In this document: positions 48,601 through 60,810 of the stretch, in pieces
How positions within the stretch are numbered: the stretch's first letter is position 1
Layout: each line of letters starts with the position of its first letter
Assembly: GCF_964355755.1 (NCBI RefSeq)
Contig: NC_092674.1
Span: 31,794,001-31,858,000 of the forward strand
Reading direction: 5' to 3'
Source: Antedon mediterranea
Lineage: Eukaryota > Echinodermata > Crinoidea > Comatulida > Antedonidae
Length of the DNA stretch: 64,000 bases
Notes under the pieces: generated by a model
The model's database searches: none
Seen by the model: only the letters and a program-made list of their open reading frames with translations
Told to the model about the DNA's origin: nothing
Position numbers and translations under genes: made by a program

Positions 48601-51600
48601 ATTATGAATGTGGAAAAAGTCCGTTTTGATGGTATTACTGTAGCCATTATACAATCCTAACTGTGTAAAGTGATAATCTGTCGGCCATCTTGGATTTCAA
48701 AATGGCCACCACTAAAAATTAAATTCTTTAAATAATTTTTTTAAAATATGTGTGCATAAATTGTTGTTTGTACACAATGTTCTAAAATTGTCACTTCTCA
48801 CAGGATTATAAATTGTAAATATAAATCTAAAGTTGTCAATGTCCTCTCTCTATATAACAGATATATAATACCCCACTATGACTATTAAATTAAGTAATCG
48901 TTCAAAGTTGGAGTTGCAAAAGTATGGAACAAATTAACAATTTATATCAAATATTTAACAACAATTACGTCTAACTAGAGGGTTAGACCTCTAGTTCGTT
49001 CGCTCCCCTCTAGGAAGTGTAAACGAAGGTTCTCGGAAGGATAATGACTCGGGTAAAAAGGTTTTAGAAGGACGTTCTCCTTGTACATTTTCTGTCGGTT
49101 ACCATTATTGAAAATGCTTGACATTCGAAAAACTAAACCTACTCTGTTTCACAGTGTCTTAGATGATTGATAACATTTTAAAGTATAGTGTTTATTGTTG
49201 TATAGGGCGGAGGTGGAGGCAGAGTTCATTTGAGGGAGATGCTTATTCGAGGGATTTTTTAGTTTTAATAATATCGTAACATTCATAATCAAATAAAATC
49301 CTCTAATAGATATGAAAAGTGGTAAAAAATTATAACAAATGCTTGGTAAATTATAGTTAACAGTGTAATGAATTCTATTATAAATAGTATATACAATATT
49401 GTAGGTATAATTAATGTGGATGGGCATTTATTAGATAGTTGGGTAGGTGAAGGGGAGGGGGGGGGGGGTGTAGGCGATTATTATTCAAAGTGATGTTTTA
49501 TTGGGGAGGTGTTTATTCAAATAAATAACATCATAATACATTATTTAATTTAAACATCTTTTGAAACTAACTTCCGCGACAGTGTAGGCCGTTTCGGCCC
49601 AAGAAGGAAGATGTTTTAGACGGCTTGCAATATGGGCCCTAATGGGACACAGATAGCCTACAGTTATTCCTGCCAGCTTACTCAATAAAACTCGGCTATC
49701 GGGATTTTATTTTTTAACTACTGTACCTTCACACGCGCGGTCCGATCCGAAAATAAAAAAAAAAATAAAATAGCTACTAACGACCAACTTAACTGAAACC
49801 AGGTAGTTGCAAGGTGAACCTGTGAACTCATCGTGAACCCGGAAATTACTTTGACCGCGTACAATTGAAATTGAGTTGAAAATCTACCGATGAATCAGAA
49901 ATTTTGTTTTAAAACTCTTTATAATTATATTCCTAAGATAGAAATATGGAACAATATCGTAATAGTGAAAACTGTTTTACATTTCGCGGTACACCTGAGA
50001 TAGTTCAGGTAGGTATCCAAGGCAGAAATTTGTTCCAAAGTTTTTCCATTGTGCTCGCCTATGTCAGAATTAACCATAATTTATATATAGATTCTAAATT
50101 ACAGATCTCATTTCTTTTCATGAAACTGAAACTTGACAGGAGACAGGACCACAATATAAAACAAGTGCATTTATACCTTATTGTGAAATCCTGTATAAAT
50201 ATGTTAAATAATAAATGCGTTATTGCTATGTAATTCAATGTCTGAACCTTCAGGGCCAGTATGGTTGGTAAGTTTTCAACCGGTCAACTTTTGGCAGAAG
50301 CTTGAAGGAAATACAGATACAGCTCTGCCTATAAATAACCTTGTAAATGAATGAATTCCTACTTCTCATCTTCTACAATCTCAACCAATTTCATTAGATA
50401 TGTACCCCCTACAGCATTATACACTGGTTTGATGAGTGCACATGGTTGTGGTATAAAAACTCATGTACTAAGGAAAGACAAGAATGCCTGGTGATGACTC
50501 TTGCCCGAGATGAGTGGATTGTGAAAATAGTGTTGAGGCAAGTGCTTTTGTTGAAACTGAACTTGTATTACATATACAACCAGTGACACAAATATCTTAA
50601 ATGGACAAAAGCACACTAATTCTGCTTTCTCTCTACAACTTGCTTCTACAAATGCAGACGGAAAAAGAGATTCTAAGTCAAGTATCATTTTGTTTGAAAG
50701 AGGCTGATCATAAAGATATTAATTTGAATACATACAGAGAGTCGACGAAATCTAAATGATGTGGTTAAACTATATCCCTATATATGTATATGAGAGGACA
50801 TATATGTGTGGGACTTGCTGGATTTACATCAATTGATCCAGGGTCTTTGAGCGTGGTATCATTGGAATAACACAAATTAATGATTTCATCAGAGCTGGTA
50901 AATCTAGTTAACATTTAAAGAGAGATGATATCCCGATTAATGAAGAATGCTGCAATTCGCACAAAGGTGTTTGTTGGCCATGGCATGATGAAATTGGACA
51001 GAAAATGTTTGAGGCATTGGTAAAAGTCTTGTAGAAGGCAAACTGTCTATATGGGATCCTAAGAAAAAGACGAATATTGGCAAAAAATATATATGACGGT
51101 GAATACAGGTGACAAACTTATCAAAGTAAAAGAAGACTCCTATAGAGATTATTTGCCGGTGAAATGAGGTATTTCAGTTATTTTGCCAATTTGTTTCTGA
51201 ACAAGGTTGTTAGGAACGCAGATCAGTCTGTGGAAGTTTGATGGATACAGTAGTAGAGAACGAAGGAAGGTCAACTTACTGTATCGCATTCAAGATTAGA
51301 AATATTTCATTGAAGGACTTTGGCAGAGTTAGTTGTCATTTAACTGAAAAAGTTTATGAGATGTTTTAATATGAAGAAGTGTACTGTCAGTACAGTAGAC
51401 CTCCTGATGGTCAACATTTTGTGTTGATCACCATGTTGTTGTCATAAGCATATCATTTTGTATATTTCAATCTAATTTTATTTAACTTATACAAGTTTTA
51501 ATAAGAAATTTAACCCATTTTTAAAAAATGGCGGCCATTTTAAAATTCAAATTGGCCGCCATTTTGTGTTAATCACAAATTTTGTTGTCATAGGCCTATC

Positions 51601-52318
51601 ATTTTATGTGATTTCAATCAACGTCATAGCTTGCACATGTTTTAATAAGAAATTTAATCCATTTTTAAAAAATGGCGGCCATTTTGAAATTCAAAATGTC
51701 AGAATACTAATGAATATAGGTTTATAATAATTCTTATATAGCAGAGAACCCATATGAACTTAAAATATTATTCATAATGGGTGTTACTTTGTCCAATATG
51801 GTACATTTATTGGATATTTTACGTATTGGCGGCCATCTTGGATTTGACACCCTTAAGCTTTTTTAAAAAAATGGCAACATATTTTTTTCATTACTTTACA
51901 TCCTAAAGACACTAAATCAGCTGGAATTTTGCTTTTAACAAAAAAATGACACGAAATTACATAGTGGCCTACACTATAAGCCTATATTGTTGGTTGAGAA
52001 TTACTATAACTTCACTTTGTACTCAAACACATTTGTAGGCCTATTATAAAAAAACAGCAGTTCACTCATTTTGAATAAAGAGTATTAAACGATAAATTAA
52101 TTAAACTAATCATGTCTCGCTTGTAATTGATAATTATTATAAAGGCGTGATATGACTAAATGACTCTGACTGAAGTGTCTCGTTACGGTACGTCGAAGAA
52201 AATAATTAACACAAATTGGATTGCATGTGTATAAGAATAAAATGTATTACCATATTGACTTCAGAGAAGCTATTGATACTGGCTATTTCCATATCGACGC
52301 CAACCATAACCGCAGGAC
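36623..52318 (-). CDS. GABRB: GABA-A receptor beta-like subunit (5' end missing)
   Basis: Subunit of a pentameric anion channel. Exons in transcript order: 52318-52251 (SEVNM), 46427-46207 ([24 protein letters not shown]), 41344-41262 (Cys-loop, [12 protein letters not shown]), 39791-39654 (GYTTEDI, FSTG), then either 39464-39312 or 39072-38920 (M1), 37560-about 37318 (M2-M3, [17 protein letters not shown]), and about 36930-36623 (M4, [18 protein letters not shown]). GABA-contact residues are kept: Tyr in DTYF, E-S-Y before GYTT, and F-S-T-G-x-Y in loop C. The A-x-A-R-V-A-L-G sequence at the M2 start fits anion selectivity and is closest to vertebrate beta subunits. The M3-M4 loop join is unresolved: the best donor (phase 1) fits an AAG acceptor, but a phase-0 CAGCAG acceptor lies 4-7 nt upstream. 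Signal peptide and first extracellular exons were not found. Confidence 0.93.
37905..38130. repeat. ~70-bp tandem repeat, 3 units, in a GABA receptor intron
   Basis: TACTTACTATTCC, GTGAACGTT(C)ATAATTATT and CACCCAATACTCGGTGTA occur three times in succession with small changes. Confidence 0.88.
38920..39072 (-). CDS. GABRB: Alternative M1 exon B of the GABA receptor
   Basis: Also 153 nt, phase 1 at both ends, bordered by TTTCAAAATCCAG and GTAAGCGC. It encodes [29 protein letters not shown]1 and ARVALG. It is closer to canonical beta subunits than exon A. Only 239 nt separate the two exons. Using one or the other keeps frame; using both would repeat M1 and is unlikely to give a working channel. 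Confidence 0.92.
39312..39464 (-). CDS. GABRB: Alternative M1 exon A of the GABA receptor
   Basis: 153 nt, phase 1 at both ends, bordered by CTCTTTTCAG and GTAAGGAC. It encodes loop C Tyr, [18 protein letters not shown], the M1 helix and the start of M2 (ARVALG). Compared with exon B, 12 of 50 residues differ, mainly in the pre-M1 segment and upper M1. The Gly-Ser-His-Ala stretch is unusual for beta subunits. Confidence 0.92.
39950..40460. mobile_element. TTAA MITE, 511-bp copy
   Basis: Ends TTAAAGATTTAGGCCTATTG and GGGACAATACATCTTTAA, with TTAA on both sides. Its body is about 85 percent or more identical by eye to the element at 54272, in the same orientation (shared TATGCATTATGCATATGCTA). 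Confidence 0.82.
41519..42108. repeat. 134-bp tandem repeat, about 4.4 units
   Basis: GACCGACCACTACGATAATA recurs at 41519, 41652, 41786, 41920 and 42056. Units include GTTAGAAACATTCTCACATT and AACAGCATGTTAACATTTGG. A diverged fragment of the unit appears again at about 46085-46130, beyond transposon 2. Confidence 0.93.
42381..46023. mobile_element. 3.64-kb long-TIR DNA transposon 2, non-autonomous
   Basis: The ends are TAGTCCGGTGGCAGGAGGGG and its complement, with about 165 bp of near-perfect inverted repeat including GGATGGCAATTTGTCCCCTT. ATA is duplicated on both sides (42378-42380, 46024-46026). It shares TAGTCC termini, 3-bp duplications and subterminal GGTCAAAGGTCA-bearing modules with transposon 1, so both belong to one family. 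The interior holds an array of about 140-180-bp repeats and no transposase. Confidence 0.88.
43735..45110. repeat. Degenerate 140-180-bp tandem repeat inside transposon 2
   Basis: TATGGATTTGCCCAAAT, AACCCAAGGGCCGGTC, CATAATGGAAATATA and GTGCACTCTCGATCCTTAAG recur in order about eight times, with outer units more diverged. Confidence 0.88.
46440..47568. other. GABA receptor intron sequence
   Basis: No exon, repeat family or RNA gene is recognised in this 1.1-kb stretch. Confidence 0.4.
47569..47883. mobile_element. TTAA MITE, 315-bp copy
   Basis: Ends TTAAAGGTGTATTATCCCC and GGGGGACAATACATATTTAA. It contains CCTATTGGCTGGCAGCC, the complement of a segment in the 14102 element, and TTTTTGGTCAAAGTGGATAA, which is related to 29240-29370. 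Confidence 0.72.
48394..51976. mobile_element. 3.58-kb long-TIR DNA transposon 3
   Basis: The ends TAGTGTAGGC(T/C) and complement are flanked by a TAA duplication (48391-48393, 51977-51979). Inverted homology of about 170 bp includes TTGTTAAAAGCAAA and ATATGTTGCCATTTTTT. Subterminal regions repeat GGCCATCTTGGATTT and AATGGCGGCCATTTT. A first frame at 49946 ([13 protein letters not shown]) ends at a donor-like GTAGGT. 50240-51370 looks like a decayed coding region with fragments such as [12 protein letters not shown]; the family is not identified. Confidence 0.8.
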
Positions 52319-52989
52319 CTGTAAATAGATAATAATCTATTATTTCATTAGAAAATCTTCAGAAAATTATGAATCTTCTTCCGCTGAATTTCTAATAGTG
52401 GATTTAATAAATTTGTCTACTTATCTACATAAACAACGAAAATCAGCATGTGAGTATCGGCATTGCCTGATAAAGATAAAAAATCCCTTTTTCAAATCAT
52501 CAATCCTGCACTGATCTTTATTCAATAATATCAGAGAAACACAATTTAGGATTTAGCTAAAATAGTATAATTATTTATGTCAATATTAATATTAAAGTTA
52601 AGCTAATTTTTTTTCAAACTTTGGCTGGTTCCTTGAGATGTTTAAATATGTTATTACTGTCTTCTAGTGAATTTAAATTAATTACAATCGATCATAATTG
52701 TCAGCAACATTATGTAATAAATGGTTCAACTTGGAACCATTTTATATATACGTCTTTTAGTTAATTGCTTTCCAAGATCCAATGTAAAAATACAATATAT
52801 AATTATTTTAGTTGAGATTATAGGCCTATGCGTTTATGTGGTTTTCATGTCTTGATTTTATCTTGCCCGAGTCATGATTTTATTTTAGGTGGGTTAAATT
52901 ATGATTTTTATAAGATAACCGATCAGTTAATTGTATTTGAATAATAATAATAATACTGTTTGAGATGTTTATCAATATATTTTGATATT

Positions 52990-53107
52990 ATTTATATATT
53001 TATATATATAAACAAATCAGGCACAGAACATTAATTCTAAACCGCCCGGTGATATACTGAAATTTAATTAATTAATTTGAAACGATAAAGATGATGAAAT
53101 CTGTGAG

Positions 53108-53174
<67 letters not shown>
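52990..53174. repeat. Inverted copy of the 366-bp unit tail plus (TA)n tract
   Basis: 52990-53106 is the reverse complement of the array unit's tail and start (ACCGCCCGGTGATATACTGA). A pure TA run follows at 53108-53174, where the array unit would have its tRNA-like part. Confidence 0.88.
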
Positions 53175-53177
<3 letters not shown>

Positions 53178-54271
53178 CTAGTTTAATTATTTCTATATTG
53201 TAAATATTCAAGATTAAATTCGATATTATTTTAAAACCCTATATGTGAGACCTTACTCCTTTAATAAGCGCAATAATGTGTCCTTTCCTGACCCGTTGGT
53301 GAAGAATTTAAAATAGCTATTTGTACTCATTATAACACAGAGTGTATTGCCCTCTACATGCCGAAAACTTCAGCTGTTGCTAGTGGAAAGTGGGGGGGCC
53401 TGGTAACGTCATATTGAAATGAATTTACTTGCTGAGATTACTAAACAGATGTATAAATTAATGAAGGTGCAAAATAAACACAGTAGTAACAGACTATTAG
53501 ACTACCGTCACAGAGAGCTGTTTGAAATCGTCTAACTATCGCACTTTGGTGCACGTCTTTTCTGAACTCGTGTAAGTCGACATTGACAATGAAAGACCTA
53601 CAAAAGCTTCCATTCAGCTTTAGAATTGATTGAACTTGTTTCTTTAGTAATCTATCCTTGTATTTGCACAGTACCGTGCATGTCAACATAAATGTCAGTA
53701 TTGGTGATTTAGTTATGGCAAATAATGCAAGCAGTGGTAAATAATATTTTTAAAATCCCGTAAAGATACTTTATGAGTTCAATGTAAACTGAAAACATGT
53801 TTTCCGTTGGCAATACTATTGTTGAGATACTATACACGATATAATTATATAAATTCAAACACAAATCGATCGTAGCTTGAAAGTATGATAATGTTATTAA
53901 CTCCGTTAAGTAGTCTAATTTGTAAAATAGTTAATTATAGTAGTCAGTAATTACGGTACCCTTTGCTATCTTAGGTAGATTCTTGATCAGTTGATTTCAG
54001 CTATTATTACTGAAATACCATTGTATTAATAGATACTGTTAGTTACGATACGATATTATTTATGTCATTTTAACAACAAGGTACAAATGAAATTTGGTTG
54101 GTTTACATTTTGATTTACGTGCAATGTACAAAGAAAACAAAAAGCGTTTAACCAATGAATCTAAAGAGATCTGATGAACTTATACGTGTATAGAATTATA
54201 AACCAATGATTGTCGGCAACGTTTAGTGTTTTTATTCATAGTGATAAGTCTACTTACCAGTTTGGCTAAGC
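53175..54271. other. No recognisable gene
   Basis: An open frame on the minus strand (53689-53441) contains DRLLKKQVQS but does not continue into receptor-like sequence. I do not call it an upstream GABA receptor exon. Nothing else is seen. Confidence 0.4.
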
Positions 54272-54832
54272 TTAAAGATGTATTGTCCCTTGAAACACAA
54301 AAAAATAAAGGTCAAAATATTTAAAATTTAAAGTGGCCATGTCAAAGAAATATTAAAGTTATTCACTTTAAGTCGAAAATTTGAGCCAAAAACAACAAGT
54401 TTACGTAATTAACAGGTAAATTAGTTTGATTACATTTCATCTGGAAAATCGTCACGAGCGAAAGTAAACAAAGATTTCAAACCATGAGTACGCATTATGC
54501 ATATGCTAAATTAGGATTGTTTACAACTCGTCACGGTTAAGAAGGTATTTTCACACAGATCACGAGGAAGTTTTATGATTATGCATACAGAGTAGCCAAA
54601 CAAGCGCGTTTCATTATGGGATAGGCCTATGTTTTGATTGAAAACTTTGACTGGAAGTCAAAGTTATTTTTTTAACAAAAAAACGTCTGTATTTCAGTTA
54701 AATTTTTTTTTTTTCAAAACATTTTTGGTGATATTTAATAACTATTATGATACTTCAAAATTACCCACCTTTTTTCGAAATCTTTTATATTTTATTTTTT
54801 TGGAATTAGTCAAAGGGACAATACATCTTTAA
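54272..54832. mobile_element. TTAA MITE, 561-bp copy
   Basis: Ends TTAAAGATGTATTGTCCC and GGGACAATACATCTTTAA form an 18-bp perfect inverted repeat including TTAA. The body matches the copy at 39950. Confidence 0.88.
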
Positions 54833-55419
54833 AGAATTATTTAGATAATGTTATCCAAAGAATTACATATTATAAGCCCGAGAGCCACAAAATACAGTTT
54901 ATTATAAGCATATTCACTGTATCATTGCGTAGTGCTTTGAAAATGTGGAAAATATGCCTACTGAGTTGAGTTGCTACGAGATGGCTACCATTTTATAAAA
55001 AATGTAGAATCGTGGAAAACAAGCACAAATTTACCCCAGGGATGACATTCAATTATAAAGAAAATGGAGTAAATATATGTTCCCCTTTCTTAATTGTATT
55101 ATATTACGTCAATATGTTCATCGACCTCTCTGTTAGCAATTATTGTAAATTATACTTATACACTTTCAAAGCTGGGGGTGCATGTTTGCTTCTCTACTCT
55201 TTTTAATCCAGATAATTGGTCAACCTGTCTTTAATATACACAATTAACTATTTATATAAGACATCTATAAAACAATACCAGCATGATAATAGTGTAGGTG
55301 TCATAAATACACATCCTTGTAACTTAAAGGCAGATCAATATTTAGGAAAAAATTCGAATAAGAACAAAATCAAATTCCATTTTTAGTATTCTTATATGAA
55401 ATAAAAGCAAGATTTTATA

Positions 55420-55560
55420 GCTTACAATATATGCTGTAATATAATACCAGGGTTACCTAACCCTAACCCTAACCCTTACAATATATGCTGTAATATAATA
55501 CCAAACTAATATAGTTTATAGCTTACAATATATGCTGTAATATAATACCAAACTAATATA
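55420..55560. repeat. Local triplication with interstitial telomeric tract
   Basis: GCTTACAATATATGCTGTAA or its 3' part occurs three times (about 55421, 55477, 55523). Between the first and second copies lies CCTAACCCTAACCCTAACCC (55456-55475), about three telomere-type repeats. Confidence 0.85.
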
Positions 55561-56046
55561 GTTTTTAAAATGTTAAATTTAACAGATATGCGTAATGAAA
55601 CTTACAGCAGTAATCAATACAACGAAGCATGAGTGATAAATGTCCCAATATATTATGTATTCTAAACCGTAATATTGAAAAGCAATATTTCTATCATGAA
55701 CTTAATTAATTTATGAACACTGCATTTCATTGAAATACAAAATTGAATAATAAATCTTGGTTTTATCAACCAGGAATTATTTAAACATTGTTTTTTTATT
55801 ATCGGTTATAATTCATTGCTTCGATAATTCAATGTCAACGTCTAGAGTTCATTCTTTGCGTGTATGCATTTTTTAAAAGGAGTCTTGTAGTTCATGCATT
55901 TAAGCACCCTTCTTTTATTACGTCACGCTTCTATCCACTTTTCACGCAGAATATCACTCATGTATGATATTTACAAAAAAACATCGTGGTGTGATTCGAC
56001 ATGGTCAACTGGTGTGTGTGTGAATTTTTTTCTTAGTATCGAAATA

Positions 56047-56255
56047 AACAATATACTAGTAAACACAATGTGTAATCTTAAAACAATATACTAGTAAACT
56101 CAATGTGTAATCTTAAAACAATATACTAGTAAACACAATGTGTAATCTTAAAACAATATACTAGTAAACACAATGTGTAATCTTAGAACAATATACTAGT
56201 AAACACAATGTGTAATCTTAAAACACTATACTAGTAAACACAATGTGTAATCTTA
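56047..56255. repeat. 35-bp tandem repeat, 6 units
   Basis: The unit contains AACAATATACTAGTAAACAC and AATGTGTAATCTTAA; copies differ at one or two positions. Confidence 0.93.
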
Positions 56256-58329
56256 ACAGAACAACACTAATTCGATGTGAACATGCAATACATCAATTTA
56301 AACATTATAAACATAGTACACATTGAATAACAGCGTTGCCCTAACAACCAACAAACACCCATTTAATACTCAATATTAATAGAAAACGTGATGTATCCGT
56401 GAAAAGAATTGTTAATATTTCGCTTCAATATACGTTTCAACAAAACCGTGAGTTTGTTATTACAACAGCGTCTTTTGAAAAAAGGTAGCTATTTATTATG
56501 TAAGCATAAACGACGGTCTTGAATGTTATTATATCATAATATTTTATGCGTTCGTAGTCATTAAAACACTGAATTGCACTTGTCTATTGTGCAGTACATC
56601 TTGTTTTTGTAATTAATTAACTAATTTTGCTAAATTTTTGCTGAATATAAAGTAACATCAATAACCTCATTTATTAGTGTTCATTGTGTTGCGTATACAG
56701 GTAAATGGCAATAATGGGCTTATTGTAACTAACGTACGTCGTTATCGTTTTTCATCAATAGTTTTTAGAAACCGCGATCCTGGATATCAATCTTAAGTTC
56801 CATAGTTGGAATTTTTGGCTCAGAAGATTATATTTTGGGTAAATTTTAACCAATATGAGAAGAAAAAAATACTAAAATGTTTTGTATTTAATTAATACAA
56901 CCCATAACAGTTTAAACACCATCAGCAACAACAAGGTGCAGCCGTACTTTTTGCACGCGTACGTCCTACCACATGGCGAGTTTTAACATGTTTCTAAATA
57001 CGCCATAGTGCCGGCCCATTATTATGTATTGATTCAAACCTGGTGCTATCAGTTATCTTGAATCTAACTCGTGCGACAAATGCGATGAGAAACATGATAT
57101 TACAATAATTAAATTATTATACTGTTCAATGTTTAGAAGACTATCTAAATATGCCGCATACCATCGCCTAACAAATTTGAATGACAATGTTAAATGCAAG
57201 TGTTGTTTGTTAATGCGATTGAAACAATTCGAATTTAATATTCCTAGGTTTATTATAAAAAAGTGGATAAATATTACATATGCACAGTATGTCGGACGTG
57301 TTTCTCAAGTCAATAAATATCAACCTTAAACAAATTAGAATGTACACATATATATACAGTGCAGTAACGTCAATTTTTCTGAATGTTTTTTTTATTCTAA
57401 AAGTGTAATACAAATTCAAATTTAAATAAAACAGCCAAGATTCATTGTAGTATCAGTATTATCATCCATCATAATCCATTTCATACTGGTTTTATTATTT
57501 AACAAATCCTCATTCATCATGTTTCAATGTACAAGGGCAGTGTAACAAAATACGTTAACAGGCGGCATGGTGTCACCTTATTGGATCAATATACTATCAT
57601 AAATATAGGAACGAGTAAATTATATAATAAGATAACAGGAACAACTGAAAGTTATCTTTAATTATTGATGTCCATTGGGCTTATAATAATTAATTTACAT
57701 TGTTTGCAAACAATGTAAAGAAAGAGAATACTATTCTCTCATATTTTTACACTATAGTGCATAAATTTAAAAGGTCTTCTATGCATGGTCTGTTTTGTTT
57801 TTCAACTTCTGTTTTTGATGAAATGTATATATTTCATAGGCCTAATGTAAGTCTATAATGTTCAATTCAATCAAATTCAATTTATTTTCACAATACACAA
57901 AAACATACAGGAAAATACATACAATAAAGTAATGTGGGGGAGGGTCATATAAAGTCAGAAAGACTTTAAGTTTGACCCACTCAACATGTAAAAGAGACGT
58001 GGAACAAAATAATTTAAACATTAGGAACTTTTTGATTTACACGTCCACTTTCGACTAATACCCTATGACATCATTTTATGACGACTATCACGCTAACTGT
58101 CAAATGTCAGAACGTTTAAGTGGCATTTTCCGTTCGCCTCTCATTGAGTACGTAAGACACTGCAAAAAGTTTACCACAATCATGGCGGAGAATTATCTCG
58201 CGATTATTTTCTGGAATATAAGTAAACTGCGAATTATCAATTTTTGTTAGTATAAGATAGCAAAAACGTCAATGTTCAAATACTATTAATAGGCCACTTT
58301 TAAAATACTATAAAAATACTATCTCCAAA
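56256..58329. other. No recognisable gene
   Basis: AT-rich DNA with short open frames lacking any domain. TTCAATTCAATCAAATTCAA near 57860 resembles a LINE 3' end in reverse orientation. Confidence 0.4.
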
Positions 58330-58335
58330 CTTCGT

Positions 58336-59690
58336 GCACGTAATAGTGAAACAATAATAGGCTCCTCACTCACACACTCATTGACATTCAATAGGAAATA
58401 CTTGAATAGTGAAACAATATTAGGCTCCTCATTCACTCACTCATTGATATTCAATAGGAAATACTTGAATAGTGACCCTTGAATATTATCTATTTGAGTT
58501 TTAGTCACGCTATAGCGTTATAACAAACGCCAGTCTATGTTTTAGTAGAGCACAGAATCTATTTGAGTTATAGACATGCTATAGCGTTATATCAAACGCT
58601 AGTCTATGTTTCAGTAGAGCACCAGATCTATTTGAGTTTTAGACATGCTATAGCATTATAACAAACGCCAGTCTATGTTTCAGTAGAGCACCAGATCTAT
58701 TTGAGTTTTAGTCATGCTATAGCGTTTTAACAAACGCCAGTCTATGTTTCAGTAAAGCACCAGATCTATTTGAGTTGTAGTCATGCTATAGCGTTATAAC
58801 AAACGCTAGTCTATGTTTCAGTAAAGCACCAGATCTATTTGAGTTATAGTCATGCTATAGCGTTATAACAAACGCCAGTCTATGTTTCAGTAAAGCACCA
58901 GATCTATTTGAGTTATAGTCATGCTATAGCGTTATAAACAAACGCCAGTCTATGTTTCAGTAAAGCACCAGATCTATTTGAGTTGTAGTCATGCTATAGC
59001 GTTATAACAAACGCTAGTCTATGTTTCAGTAAAGCACCAGATCTATTTGAGTTGTAGTCATGCTATAGCGTTATAACAAACGCTAGTCTATGTTTCAGTA
59101 AAGCACCAGATCTATTTGAGTTGTAGTCATGCTATAGCGTTATAACAAACGCCAGTCTATGTTTTAGTAGAGCACCAGATCTATTTGAGTTATAGTCATG
59201 CTATAGCGTTATAACAAACGCCAGTCTATGTTTCAGTAAAGCACCAGATCTATTTGAGTTATAGTCATGTTATAGCGTTATAACAAACGCCAGTCTATGT
59301 TTCAGTAAAGCACCAGATCTATTTGAGTTATAGTCATGCTATAGCGTTATAACACACGCTAGTCTATGTTTCAGTAAAGCACCAGATCTATTTGAGTTAT
59401 AGTCATGCTATAGCGTTATAAACAAACGCCAGTCTATATTTCAGTAAAGCACCAGATCTATTTGAGTTGTAGTCATGCTATAGCGTTATAACAAACGCCA
59501 GTCTATGTTTCAGTAGAGCACCAGATCTATTTGAGTTGTAGTCATGCTATAGCGTTATAACAAACGCCAGTCTATGTTTCAGTAGAGCACCAGATCTATT
59601 TGAGTTGTAGTCATGCTATAGCGTTATAACACACGCCAGTCTATGTTTTAGTAAAGCACAGAATCTATTTGAGTTATGCGTAAGGGTTAG
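58336..59690. repeat. ~69-bp minisatellite, about 18 units, with a short duplicated leader
   Basis: A segment with GTGAAACAAT and TCAATAGGAAATACTTGAAT is duplicated at 58346-58470. From about 58484 a 68-70-bp unit follows (CATGCTATAGCGTTATAACA, CGCCAGTCTATGTTTCAGTA, AGATCTATTTGAGTT) to about 59690. A diverged last unit runs to 59760. Confidence 0.92.
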
Positions 59691-59759
59691 CGTTATCATA
59701 AACAAAATGAGCAAACGCTATATACGCTACAGTCTGTTTTTGCAGTAAATCACCAGAGC

Positions 59760-60769
59760 CTTTAAAATGCATACCGAATTTTATTGGCAAGAGAATTACT
59801 ACCATTGTATACGGTTGCTATAGATACCTTTGTGCTTTAAAAATATAAGTAAACGATACAAATTATTGTGTAATTTATATTGTAAATATTGGTATAATAA
59901 TAATACAAATGCATTATAAACTAATAATCTTGATTAGTTTATAGAATGCTCGAAGCATTTATTCTACAAGTGCACTGTCATTGTTATCTTTATCTTCGAC
60001 CTAAAACCATAAACTTGGCCATTAGAAATAGAAAAGAAAAACTTCTCCAAAAGCAGAATCCCCATATCTTAATTAATACAAACTGGTTCACACAACACAC
60101 GAACACACACACACACAACTGTATTCACTCTATATAAACTTAAATTAAACATTTAACAAAAAATAAAATAAATGTTAGCTTTGAATTGAATCAATCGAGT
60201 TGAATTTATAACCAACTGTATTTTCTCTGTTTTAACATGATGTTATATAAAATGACATTTTATTCAGAAAAAAGTTAAAAAATTAATTTTAGCCAATTAC
60301 ATGACTAATAATCACTTTGCAAGTTATTGACTTGGTAATTAGAGTGATTATTTTCTTTAAAAGTAATGTTCTACAATATTTGATAGTGGTGGAACTTTTA
60401 GCACATGTCGGTGATGAATAATTAATAACTGTACTATTGTTGTGTAATTAATGGATGATTGATTAGTGAAAGTAATTAATTATACACAATAACCATATAG
60501 AACGCCGGTGTATTGTAAAGGCCAATTTAGTTAGACAGACGAGCGGTAACGGTAAGCGGAAAACTTCGTAGCTTGACCACGTAAGAATCTGACCTATCCT
60601 TAGCGGAAACCACCAGTCCGCTCCGATTTGTGTGTAAATGGTAATTCGTGTCCGAAATAGAGCGTTAGCTGTCAAGAAGATTTCTGTCATAAGTATTTTT
60701 GTACCTCAATATATGCAATAGTTACAATGTCTTGGCATGACAATTGATATAATGTTGAAGGGGAACGTG
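59760..60769. other. No recognisable gene
   Basis: Intronic or intergenic AT-rich DNA with a short CACACA tract near 60105. A minus-strand open frame at 60690-60463 has no recognisable domain. Confidence 0.4.
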
Positions 60770-60770
60770 A

Positions 60771-60810
<40 letters not shown>

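Noticed and set aside
53441-53689. Minus-strand frame with DRLLKK as a possible first extracellular GABA receptor exon
   Set aside because: The following residues lack the expected KGYD..R..F pattern and there is no matching donor in phase with the exon at 52318.
60463-60690. 75-residue minus-strand frame
   Set aside because: Composition resembles random translation and no splice sites link it to the receptor gene.
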